Positions 29,019-37,308 of a stretch of DNA of 56,598 nucleotides are shown here, one piece after another. The translations under genes and the position numbers were made by a program. Positions within the stretch are counted from its first letter, which is position 1; each line of letters opens with the position of its first letter. Source of the DNA: Burkholderiaceae bacterium. GTDB taxonomy: Bacteria; Pseudomonadota; Gammaproteobacteria; Burkholderiales; Burkholderiaceae_D. Where the stretch lies: NCBI GenBank assembly GCA_019232795.1, contig JAFANH010000092.1, forward strand, positions 1 through 56,598, written 5' to 3'. Under the pieces are notes generated by a model that saw only the letters and a program-made list of their open reading frames with translations, was not told the DNA's origin and searched no databases.

Positions 29019-29362
29019 GCGGACCGGTATCAGGGCTTCAGCTCAAAGTGGCACATTATAGCGGCAGCACCGCGGTACCCCTATCCAAGAGCGAAAAGCT
29101 GTCGATAATCCAGTAGGGTATTGTCGGCCAGGCATCACGAATGGTTCGCGAGTGGGGTTTTGGCAACGGATTTGCGAATTGCCGTACGGAAATAGCTTTA
29201 CACTTCAAGATGTTTATTGCTAGGATTTAATGTAATCATCGATAAATGTCACCTAAGCACAGGTTTTTAAAAGAAATTTTTGTCAGAGAGCATTTTTCGC
29301 CGAATTAGACAGACCGCCTGGCTACCAGTTTCATGCGGAAAATCATGTTTTAGGGGGTACCC
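29019..29362 (+). other. Divergent control region between mrcA and pilM (344 bp)
   Basis: No reading frame. It contains a sigma54-type match at 29161-29175, a possible sigma70 promoter (TTTACA at 29197-29202 and TAGGAT at 29221-29226, 18 apart, with TG before the -10), an AT-rich section at about 29205-29305 and the pilM ribosome-binding site AGGGGG at 29352-29357. The mrcA promoter must lie near 29020-29110; no clear pair was read. Confidence 0.6.
29161..29175 (+). promoter_or_regulatory. Sigma54-type promoter match before pilM
   Basis: TGGCAA-CGGAT-TTGC fits the TGGCAC-N5-TTGC consensus with one mismatch and exact GG-N10-GC spacing. It lies about 188 bases before pilM. A start near 29187 is inferred. 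rpoN is encoded in this window, but no enhancer site was identified. It may be chance. Confidence 0.45.
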
Positions 29363-30442
29363 TTGGCCTTTGATTTCGGATCATTACTTGGAAACAAGAA
29401 TCCACCGCTGATTGGTCTGGATATCAGTACCTCGGGCGTAAAACTTGTCGAGCTGACGCAGGCGGGAAAGGGCGAGTTCTGCCTGGAGCGCTTTGCGTCC
29501 GAATCGCTGCCGCGCGGCGCGGTGGTAGATGGCAATATCGAAAACATCGAGCAAGTCTCGGAGGCGGTGCGCCGCGTGTGGAAGAAAAGCGGCACGCGCG
29601 CCAAGATTGCCGCTCTGGGCATGCCGCCGGCGTCGGTGATTACCAAAAAGATCATTTTGCCGGGCGGGATGACCGAAGACGAGCTGGAAGTCCAGGTCGA
29701 AGCAGAAGCCAGCCAGTACATCCCGTTTGCCTTGGACGAAGTCAGCCTCGATTTCGACGTGGTCGGCCCGGTACAGAATTCGCCCGAGGACGTCGAAGTC
29801 TTGCTGGCGGCAACACGCAAGGAAAAAGTCGAAGATCGCGTGGCCGTGGCCGAAGCCTCCGGCCTGACCCCCACCGTCATGGATATCGAGTCTTATGCGG
29901 CACGCGCGGCGATCGACCGCATCATTGCGCAGATGCCCAAGGGCGGGCAAGGCCAGATCGTCGGGCTGTTCCAGATCGGCGCCCAGGTTACCTACGTTTC
30001 CGTCCTGCTCGATGGTCAGGCGATCTATGAGCGTGAGCAGCCGTTCGGCGGCAATCAGCTGACCCAGGATATCGTGCGCGCCTACGGCTTTTCCTACGAC
30101 GAGGCCGAGACCAAGAAGCGCTCCGGCGATTTGCCGGAAGGTTATGAGCGCGAACTGCTCGATCCTTTTCTCGAAAATGTCGCCGCGGAAGTGACGCGCG
30201 CCATACAATTCTTTTTCACGTCGACTCCGTATACACGCATCGACCAGATCTTCCTGGCGGGCGGTTGCGCCAACATACCGGGCCTGATCGACGTGGTGGC
30301 CGACCGGACCAAGACATCGACTGCTGTCGTCAGCCCATTCCAGGGCATGCAGCTGGCGTCGACCATACGTGAAAAGCAATTGCGCTCGGAGGCGCCGTCG
30401 TTCCTGGTGGCGTGCGGACTTGCCTTGCGGAGATTCGACTGA
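29363..30442 (+). CDS. pilM: Type IV pilus assembly ATPase-like protein PilM
   Basis: 359 residues, actin/FtsA-like fold in the cytoplasm. Starts at TTG 29363, five bases after AGGGGG. Begins MAFDFGSLLGNKNPPLIGLDIST, the phosphate-1 region of the ASKHA fold, and contains LPGGMTEDELEVQVEAEASQYIPF and IFLAGGCANIPGL. It binds the PilN N-terminus. The stop overlaps the pilN start by one base, and all five pil genes are coupled. Confidence 0.95.
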   Translation: MAFDFGSLLGNKNPPLIGLDISTSGVKLVELTQAGKGEFCLERFASESLPRGAVVDGNIENIEQVSEAVRRVWKKSGTRAKIAALGMPPASVITKKIILPGGMTEDELEVQVEAEASQYIPFALDEVSLDFDVVGPVQNSPEDVEVLLAATRKEKVEDRVAVAEASGLTPTVMDIESYAARAAIDRIIAQMPKGGQGQIVGLFQIGAQVTYVSVLLDGQAIYEREQPFGGNQLTQDIVRAYGFSYDEAETKKRSGDLPEGYERELLDPFLENVAAEVTRAIQFFFTSTPYTRIDQIFLAGGCANIPGLIDVVADRTKTSTAVVSPFQGMQLASTIREKQLRSEAPSFLVACGLALRRFD

Positions 30443-31131
30443 TGATCAGAATAAACCTTCTCCCTCATCGCGAAGCGCGGCGCAAGCGCAACAAAGTCGC
30501 GTTTGTCCGCCTGCTGGTGCTGGCCGGTGTCTTTGGCGGCGCCTTTGTTTTGGCGGTCGGTGCCTTTATCGCCACCAAGATATCGGAGCAAGAGGCGCGC
30601 AACAACTACATCAAGGCCGAGAACGCCAAGCTCGACGAACAGATCAAGGAAATCGCCAACATCAAGCAGGAAATCGAAGCCTTGAAGGCGCGCCAGCAGG
30701 CCGTCGAAGATTTGCAGAGCGACCGCAACCAGCCGGTGTACCTGCTCGACGAACTGGTCAAGCAGGTGCCGGAGGGCGTGTATCTGCGCAGTTTCAAGCA
30801 AGAAGGGCAGAAGGTGTCGCTCAACGGCGTGGCGCAATCCAACGAGCGCGTATCCGAGTTGCTGCATAACGTGGGCAACAATTCGCCGTGGCTCGAGAAG
30901 CCCGAGCTGATCGAGATCAAGGCAGGCATGGTGGGACAGGGCCGGGACACCAAGAAGATTTTCGAATTTACGATGAACGTCGGCATCAAGCGCCCGCGCG
31001 ATCAGGAAAAAGCCGCTCTGGCCGGCGCGCCTGCGGCCGGCGACAAGTCGGCAAGCCCCGCCGCGGGCCCGGCACCAGCCGCCGACAAGACGGCAGCCGC
31101 ACCCGCGGCTGCCCAAGCCAAGAAGCCGTAG
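30442..31131 (+). CDS. pilN: Type IV pilus inner-membrane protein PilN
   Basis: 229 residues from ATG 30442. The N-terminal MIRINLLPHREARRKRNK includes the INLLP motif that docks into PilM. One transmembrane helix follows (about 22-45), then a coiled coil (about 46-90) and a ferredoxin-like periplasmic domain. The tail after 190 is Ala/Pro/Lys-rich. An upstream in-frame extension inside pilM is not the start, because the INLLP motif needs this N-terminus. Confidence 0.94.
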   Translation: MIRINLLPHREARRKRNKVAFVRLLVLAGVFGGAFVLAVGAFIATKISEQEARNNYIKAENAKLDEQIKEIANIKQEIEALKARQQAVEDLQSDRNQPVYLLDELVKQVPEGVYLRSFKQEGQKVSLNGVAQSNERVSELLHNVGNNSPWLEKPELIEIKAGMVGQGRDTKKIFEFTMNVGIKRPRDQEKAALAGAPAAGDKSASPAAGPAPAADKTAAAPAAAQAKKP

Positions 31132-31146
31132 CGTGAAAGGCGCATC

Positions 31147-31791
31147 ATGGCAGATCTGAAAAACATTGGAGCGTCCGTCGCCGCTCAATTCCGCGGACTC
31201 AATGGCCGGCCTCCGGCCCAATGGCCGCTGGTGCCGCGCCTGATGTGCGGGGTCGGGGTATTCCTGGTCGTCATCGGACTGGGTTATTACTTCTGGTGGA
31301 GCAACCAGATGGACGATCTCGACACCGGCGCCCAGCAGGAAGTGAAGCTGCGCGAGGAATACAAGACCAAGATCCTGCAAGCCAATAACCTCGACGCCTT
31401 GAAGCGGCAAAAGGCGCAGATCAGCGAATACGTGGCCACGCTGGAAAAAGCCTTGCCGAGCAAAGCCGAAATGGACGCCTTGTTGTCGGACATTACCCAC
31501 GCCGGGCTGGGACGGGGTTTGCAATTCCTGCTGTTCAAGCCCGGGCAAGTGGTGGTCAAGGACTACTACGCCGAACAGCCTATCGACATCCGGGTGACCG
31601 GCAGCTACAACGACGTCGGCCAATTCTCCAGCGACATCGCCAATCTGCCGCGTATCGTCACGCTCAACAACCTGGCCTTGTCCAGCAAGGACGGCGAACT
31701 GACGCTTGATAAGGTTGCCAAGACTTTCCGCTACCTCGACCCGAACGAAATTGCTGAACAGCGCAAGGCTGCGGGAGGCAAGAAAAAATGA
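31147..31791 (+). CDS. pilO: Type IV pilus inner-membrane protein PilO
   Basis: 214 residues. Cytoplasmic N-terminus, one transmembrane helix (GVGVFLVVIGLGYYFWW, about 36-53), coiled coil to about 115 and a periplasmic domain with QPIDIRVTGSYNDVGQFSSDI. It pairs with PilN in the alignment subcomplex. Starts 15 bases after pilN; the last codons overlap pilP by four bases. Confidence 0.95.
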   Translation: MADLKNIGASVAAQFRGLNGRPPAQWPLVPRLMCGVGVFLVVIGLGYYFWWSNQMDDLDTGAQQEVKLREEYKTKILQANNLDALKRQKAQISEYVATLEKALPSKAEMDALLSDITHAGLGRGLQFLLFKPGQVVVKDYYAEQPIDIRVTGSYNDVGQFSSDIANLPRIVTLNNLALSSKDGELTLDKVAKTFRYLDPNEIAEQRKAAGGKKK

Positions 31792-32330
31792 ATTTATTTC
31801 GCATAGGACGCTGTTTGCTGGTCGTTTTGCTTCCTGCCTCCCTGGCCGCCTGCGGCGACGGCGGCATGCAGGAAGTCAAGGACTGGATGAAGCAGGTCAA
31901 GGCGCAGACCAAGGTGACCGTGCCAAAATTGGCTGAACCCAAGAAATTCATCCCTTATGCCTACCCGGACCAGAACGCGGTCGATCCTTTCAACCTCACC
32001 AAATTGACGATCGCGCTGGCCAAGGCGCAATCCGACAGCCACAGTGCCTTGCGGCCGGACATGAACCGGCGTCGCGAGCCGCTGGAAAGCTATCCGCTTG
32101 ACGCCATCACCATGGTCGGCTCGCTGCGCAAGGGCAACGCGACCTATGCAATCTTGCAGGCGGACCGGACCATTTTCGAAGCCAAGGCCGGCAACTACGT
32201 GGGGCAGAATTTCGGCCTGATCACCACCGTCACCGATAACCAGGTGGCGATTACGGAACGGGTGCAGGATTCAAGTGACGAATGGGTAGAGCGCAAGACG
32301 ACCTTGGAATTGCAGGAGACTACAAAATGA
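31788..32330 (+). CDS. pilP: Type IV pilus lipoprotein PilP
   Basis: 180 residues. A signal with lipobox LAAC (about residue 21) anchors it to the inner-membrane outer face. The C-terminal domain (about 100-175, SYPLDAITMVGSL, AILQADRTIFEAKAGNYVG) is the beta domain that contacts PilQ. It links the PilMNO platform to the secretin. Overlaps pilO and pilQ by four bases each. Confidence 0.95.
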   Translation: MNLFRIGRCLLVVLLPASLAACGDGGMQEVKDWMKQVKAQTKVTVPKLAEPKKFIPYAYPDQNAVDPFNLTKLTIALAKAQSDSHSALRPDMNRRREPLESYPLDAITMVGSLRKGNATYAILQADRTIFEAKAGNYVGQNFGLITTVTDNQVAITERVQDSSDEWVERKTTLELQETTK

Positions 32331-34516
32331 TCGTGTTAAAAAAGGAAGTCCCCCACTGGAACGCTCTCGTGCCCAGGGCCTGGCGCACCTGGGTGGCGGC
32401 CTGTGCGCTGACGATTTGCGGCGCCGCTTTCGGGCAGGAGAATGCCATCGAGGCGATCAGCGCCAACCAGCAAGGCGCGAACGTCATCGTCAAGATCAAG
32501 CTGAAGAATCAGCTTGCCAAGGCGCCGCTCGATTTCAAGATCACCAACCCGGCACGCATCGTTCTCGATTTTGCCGGCGCCAGCAACGATACGGGAAAAG
32601 CCACGCAGGAAATCGGTCTCGGCGACGTGCGCAGTGCCAACGTGGTGCAGGCCGGCGACCGCTCGCGCGTGGTTCTTAATCTGATGCGTCCGCTCAATTA
32701 CGCCACGACGGTCGAAGGCGATACGCTGATCCTGACCGTCGACGGTTCGGGCGGCGTCGCCACGGCAGTGGATTCCTCCGGCCTGCCGGTTGCCAAGCCC
32801 GCGGCCGCCGCAGCCGACAGCGGCAAACAGATGTTGCGCGACATCGATTTCCGCCGCGGCGTCGGCGGCGAAGGACGCATCGTCATCGATCTGCCGAGCA
32901 ACCAGATCGCGGTCGACACCAAGCAGCAGGGGCAGTCCATCATCGTCAACTTCCTGCATGCCGGCCTGCCGGACGTGCTGCATCGGCGCCTGGACGTGAC
33001 CGACTTCGGTACCCCGGTGCAGACGATTTCCACCTCGCAGGACGGTGACAACGTGCGCATGGTGATCGAGCCCAAGGGCTTGTGGGAACACAGCGTGTAT
33101 CAGAGCGATGCGCAGCTGGTAGTGGAAGTGCGGCCGATCAAGGAAGACCCGAACAAGCTGACGCAGGGTACGCAAGGCTACCGCGGCGAGAAAATCTCCT
33201 TCAACTTCCAGGATATCGACGTGCGCGCGATCCTGGGCATCATCGCCGACGTTTCCGGCCTGAACATCCTGACCAGCGACAGCGTCAGCGGCAAGCTGAC
33301 CATACGCGTCAAGGACGTGCCCTGGGACCAGGCGCTCGACATCGTCATGCAGGCCAAAGGCCTGGATATGCGCAAGAACGGCACCGTGATTTGGATCGCG
33401 CCCAAGGACGAGCTGCTGACCAAGGAAAAGCTTGAGCTCGAGCAAAAGGCGCAGATTGCCGAACTCGAACCGCTGAAGACGGAAACCTTCCAATTGAATT
33501 ACCAGAAGGCCGAGGCGTTCAAGCAGGTGTTCGGACTAGACGCAGCGGCGGGTGCGCAATCGAAGAACCGCATCCTGTCGCCGCGCGGCAGCGCGCAGAT
33601 CGATCCGCGCACCAATCAGTTGTTCATCACCGACGTTGCCTCCAAGCTCGAGGATGTGCGCAGGCTGGTGCAAAAAACCGATATTCCCTCGCGCCAGGTG
33701 CAGATCGAAGCGCGCATTGTCGAAGCCAACGAAAACTTCAGCCGCAATCTCGGCGCGCAGCTTGGCATCAACGACTTGCGTTTCGCGCGTGGCGGAACGG
33801 CGGGCTACCAGATCGGCAACTCGCCGAATAGCGTACTGGTGACAGGCACTATGCAAGGTGTGCAAAGCCAGACCGGCCAGATCGCGCCGGTGGCGGCCAC
33901 GGGTGTCGATACCAGCAGCCAATTCGTCAACCTGCCGGCGCAGTCCATCAACGGCTTCAATCCTACGTCGATAGGCGTGAGCCTGTTCGCCGCCTCGGCA
34001 AACCGCTTCCTCAACCTGGAACTGTCGGCGCTGGAAGCCGATGGCACGGGCAAGGTGATCTCCAGCCCGCGCGTGGTGACGGCTGACCAGCTCAAGGCCA
34101 CCATCGAGCAAGGCACGGAAATCCCTTACCTGTCCGCATCGAGCAGCGGCGCCACCAACGTCTCCTTCATCAAGGCCAATCTGTCCCTGCAGGTCACACC
34201 GCAAATTACGCCGGACGGCAACATCATTCTCGACGTCGAAGTGAACAACGACTCGGTCGGTATCGCGACCGCCGCCGGCCTCGCGATCAACACCAAGCAT
34301 GTCAAGACCCAGGTGCTGGTGGAGAACGGCGGCACCGTGGTGCTGGGCGGCATCTACACGCAGGATACCGAGAACGCGACTACCAAGACGCCTTTCCTGG
34401 GCGATATCCCGATACTCGGCAACTTGTTCAAGACCTCGTCGAAGTCGGATACGCGCACCGAATTGCTGGTGTTCATTACGCCGAAGGTCGTGTCGGACAA
34501 GATATCGACCCGCTAG
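32327..34516 (+). CDS. pilQ: Type IV pilus secretin PilQ
   Basis: 729 residues from ATG 32327 (MIVLKKEVPH). A signal peptide is followed by AMIN-type domains (about 40-270), a short secretin N-domain with ISFNFQDIDVRAILGIIADVSG (about 295), N1-type domains, and the secretin core with LSALEADGTGKVISSPRVVT and VENGGTVVLGGIYTQD (about 560-690). It forms the outer-membrane pore for the pilus. The start overlaps the pilP stop by four bases. A 51-base gap separates it from the Ig-like lipoprotein gene. Confidence 0.95.
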   Translation: MIVLKKEVPHWNALVPRAWRTWVAACALTICGAAFGQENAIEAISANQQGANVIVKIKLKNQLAKAPLDFKITNPARIVLDFAGASNDTGKATQEIGLGDVRSANVVQAGDRSRVVLNLMRPLNYATTVEGDTLILTVDGSGGVATAVDSSGLPVAKPAAAAADSGKQMLRDIDFRRGVGGEGRIVIDLPSNQIAVDTKQQGQSIIVNFLHAGLPDVLHRRLDVTDFGTPVQTISTSQDGDNVRMVIEPKGLWEHSVYQSDAQLVVEVRPIKEDPNKLTQGTQGYRGEKISFNFQDIDVRAILGIIADVSGLNILTSDSVSGKLTIRVKDVPWDQALDIVMQAKGLDMRKNGTVIWIAPKDELLTKEKLELEQKAQIAELEPLKTETFQLNYQKAEAFKQVFGLDAAAGAQSKNRILSPRGSAQIDPRTNQLFITDVASKLEDVRRLVQKTDIPSRQVQIEARIVEANENFSRNLGAQLGINDLRFARGGTAGYQIGNSPNSVLVTGTMQGVQSQTGQIAPVAATGVDTSSQFVNLPAQSINGFNPTSIGVSLFAASANRFLNLELSALEADGTGKVISSPRVVTADQLKATIEQGTEIPYLSASSSGATNVSFIKANLSLQVTPQITPDGNIILDVEVNNDSVGIATAAGLAINTKHVKTQVLVENGGTVVLGGIYTQDTENATTKTPFLGDIPILGNLFKTSSKSDTRTELLVFITPKVVSDKISTR

Positions 34517-34567
34517 CCGATATCGGACAGTGCAAATACAGATTGTGAAAAAATTCAGGGCCTCAAT

Positions 34568-37030
34568 ATGACATTCGAAAAATTTGGAATCTCGATCCGG
34601 AATGCGGTGCGTACCATCAGCGTCGGACTGTGCGCGCTTGCACTCGCGTCATGTGGCGGCGGCGGCGGCAATGCCGGCTCCGTACCCAATTCTTCCGGCA
34701 GCGGCAACGCCGCCTCGATCGCGCTGACCTTCAGCAGCGCGACCTTGCCGGCCTCGACGCCGGCGGGCAGCGGCGTGACGGTGACGGCGCTGGTCAAGGA
34801 TTCCAACAACAACGGCCTGGGTAACGTCACGGTGACGTTTTCTTCGGACTCAGGCCTGATCACGACGGCAGCCACGCCGGCGGTCACCAATTCGAGCGGC
34901 ATCGTGACGGCGGTCATCGGCACCGGCGGCAACAGTACGCCGCGCACCATCAACGTGACGGCGACTGCTGGTGGACAGACTGCAAAGGGCACGGTACAGG
35001 TAACGGCTGCCCAGCCGACCTTGCAGCTGCTGTTCAGCTCGCCGACTTTGCCTTCGTCCGGCGCATCCGGCACACAGGTGACGATTACCGCGTTGGTGGA
35101 AGATGCCAACAACAATTCCCTGGCCGGCGTCCCCGTCACCTTCGCGGCCGATTCAGGCGTGTTGACTGTGACGCAGGGAACCTCCGACTCTAACGGACAT
35201 GCGACGGCGACGCTCGCAACGGCAGGCAATCAGACTAATCGTACGATCAATGTTACGGCCAGCGAGAACGGTATTTCAACGAAGGCGTCGGTCCTGGTGA
35301 CGGGCACCACGGTGACTCCGACCAGCGCGCCGAGCTCGTTGACCATAGGCGTGTCTGCAAAATTCGTCTTCACCGTGACCGACTCCGCCGGCGTTGCTGT
35401 GGTTGGTACGCCGGTGACGTTCAAGTCCGCCGCCGGCAATCCGGTGACGGCCGATGCAGCCGATGCCAGCAGTGGCGGCAGCTTGGTGACGGGCGCTAAC
35501 GGACAGGTGACGCTGGATGTTACGCCGACTGCAAGCGGTACAGATACGCTGACAGTGAACGCTGCGGGCGCTTCTGCGGGCGCTTCATTTACTACCACCA
35601 GTCTAAGCTTGAGTGTGAATTTGGTGGATCAAAGTACAGGCGCGATCGTTAGTGCCATGCCGCAGCCGCTGGTCGAATACACTTCTTCAAGCTGCATACA
35701 GGTCAATGCGACCTATTCCAGCAATGGCGTCGGAACCAGTGGTGCTGCTTTGGTGACGACCTCGCGTGGCGTCTTGTATACGGATAAGGCTTGTACTGTG
35801 CCCTTGGGAACCGGTACAGAGCCATTCAGCAGCTCAGGGAATATGACTCCTGTGTACTTGAGCTCACCTAATAGCGGGACGGCCACTGTGACCGTGACCG
35901 TGCAAGGTGGCGGCCCCATGCAGGCTGCATCGGTATATTTCAATGCCAAGCTGACTCCGCAATCGAATATCACGTTGACCGCCAATCCGAGCCATGTGTT
36001 GCCGAATCCAACCAGTGCGTGCACGAATCTCAGCGTGTTGACTGCAACCGTGCGCGACGGTACTTCGGGCGCGAGTGGGGTGATCAATAATCTGGTGCAG
36101 GGTGTGCCGGTGCAATTTACGTTGGTCAGCGACCCCAGTGGCGGGACTATCTCGACACCCGTGGTGGTAACGCAAGCCAATGGGCAGGCACAAACCAACT
36201 ATTGCCCTGGGTCGGGAACGACTCCCGAAAATGGTGTGGTGGTATCGGCGTCGTTCCAAGCCCCTGGCATCACAATTACGCCAGCTACAAACCAGACCGC
36301 TTCGGCAACCTTGACGGTAGCCGGACAAGCGGTATTTGTCAGCATGGGTACTGGGAATACAGTTGATACGACCGAGACCACTTATTCCGTGCAATGGACG
36401 GTATTTGTGACAGATTCCAACGGCAATGCCGTGGCAAACGCGACGGTCAATGGGGCGCTGCAACCCGTGTCGTATACGAAAGGATATCTGGTGTATCTCA
36501 ACGGATCATGGGTGATATTTCCTGGATCAGTTCCCCTGACTACGTCGCTTACTCCGACTGACGGTGCGGCGAATAATGGTGTGGTAGGCCCTGCCGCACT
36601 CTATAACTACTGGTGTCCGAATACTGACCTCAACTATAGTGGGGTATGGACTCCCACAGACTTCCTGACGAGTTATCCCTACGTTGCTGGCGTATCAGGC
36701 ACGTTGATTACCTATGCGCCCAATTATCCTGTTTCCTCGTTGGCAGGGAAGCCCTACCAATCAGTAATGCCCGGCGTCCCCGGCAACGTTACCTCAAGTG
36801 GAGTGACAAACGCTGCCGGGCAAACGATATTGACGGTGACTTATCCCAAAGATCACTCGTATTGGACCAATGTCAATTTGACCGCAACGGCATTCGCGCT
36901 GGGAACGCAGTCGAGTACCACGGCATTCTTCCAGTTGATTGGGGCCACCAGTGACTATTCGTCGTCAAGTACTCAGCCGCCGGGGGCTACCAGTCCATAC
37001 GGTGTGAACAAGTGTGAGTATGCGTTCTGA
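34568..37030 (+). CDS. Ig-like (invasin/Big_1-type) repeat lipoprotein
   Basis: 820 residues. A signal with lipobox ALASCGGGGG places the lipidated Cys at about residue 29, followed by a Gly/Ser linker. Three Ig-like repeats of about 95-100 residues come next (about 45-145, 147-245, 250-345). The first two carry TALVKDSNNNGLGNVTVTF-like and TALVEDANNNSLAGVPVTF-like sequences typical of bacterial Ig group 1. The C-terminal half has further beta-rich repeats and no catalytic motif. It is probably exported and may be exposed at the surface. Placement after pilQ suggests a link with pili or adhesion, but this is inference. G+C and codon use fall toward the C-terminal third. Confidence 0.75.
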   Translation: MTFEKFGISIRNAVRTISVGLCALALASCGGGGGNAGSVPNSSGSGNAASIALTFSSATLPASTPAGSGVTVTALVKDSNNNGLGNVTVTFSSDSGLITTAATPAVTNSSGIVTAVIGTGGNSTPRTINVTATAGGQTAKGTVQVTAAQPTLQLLFSSPTLPSSGASGTQVTITALVEDANNNSLAGVPVTFAADSGVLTVTQGTSDSNGHATATLATAGNQTNRTINVTASENGISTKASVLVTGTTVTPTSAPSSLTIGVSAKFVFTVTDSAGVAVVGTPVTFKSAAGNPVTADAADASSGGSLVTGANGQVTLDVTPTASGTDTLTVNAAGASAGASFTTTSLSLSVNLVDQSTGAIVSAMPQPLVEYTSSSCIQVNATYSSNGVGTSGAALVTTSRGVLYTDKACTVPLGTGTEPFSSSGNMTPVYLSSPNSGTATVTVTVQGGGPMQAASVYFNAKLTPQSNITLTANPSHVLPNPTSACTNLSVLTATVRDGTSGASGVINNLVQGVPVQFTLVSDPSGGTISTPVVVTQANGQAQTNYCPGSGTTPENGVVVSASFQAPGITITPATNQTASATLTVAGQAVFVSMGTGNTVDTTETTYSVQWTVFVTDSNGNAVANATVNGALQPVSYTKGYLVYLNGSWVIFPGSVPLTTSLTPTDGAANNGVVGPAALYNYWCPNTDLNYSGVWTPTDFLTSYPYVAGVSGTLITYAPNYPVSSLAGKPYQSVMPGVPGNVTSSGVTNAAGQTILTVTYPKDHSYWTNVNLTATAFALGTQSSTTAFFQLIGATSDYSSSSTQPPGATSPYGVNKCEYAF

Positions 37031-37105
37031 GTGGAGCGTTTCCGACCATTCAATGCGCAGCACCACGGCCAGCTGAATCCTTTCGCTTGACAGCATCATA
37101 GATTG

Positions 37106-37140
37106 CCGCGACCGGGAGCCTTTCAGGCTCCCGGTCGCGG
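37106..37140 (+). other. Very strong 15-bp hairpin between the two Ig-like genes
   Basis: CCGCGACCGGGAGCC (37106-37120) pairs perfectly with GGCTCCCGGTCGCGG (37126-37140) around TTTCA, 76 bases after the first Ig gene. No T-run follows, so it is at most a factor-assisted terminator or an mRNA 3' stabiliser. A second hairpin, GCTGCGGC/GCCGCAGC (37256-37274), lies in the leader of the next gene. Confidence 0.75.
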
Positions 37141-37308
37141 ACAGGTGCCCCGCTTTTCGCAACATAGTTCTCCGGTCTTGACGCGATATTGGCGCCATGT
37201 CCGCCAAACTCACAATTTCCCAAGAGTTTCCACGTAAAATGTCGACGACAGGCCTGCTGCGGCAACGCCGCAGCGCGCTAATCGGGTCATCGGCATTCGG
37301 GACTTTTT

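Noticed and set aside
29049..29066. TGGCAC before mrcA/pilM as a second sigma54 site
   Set aside because: No TTGC or similar -12 element follows at the required spacing.
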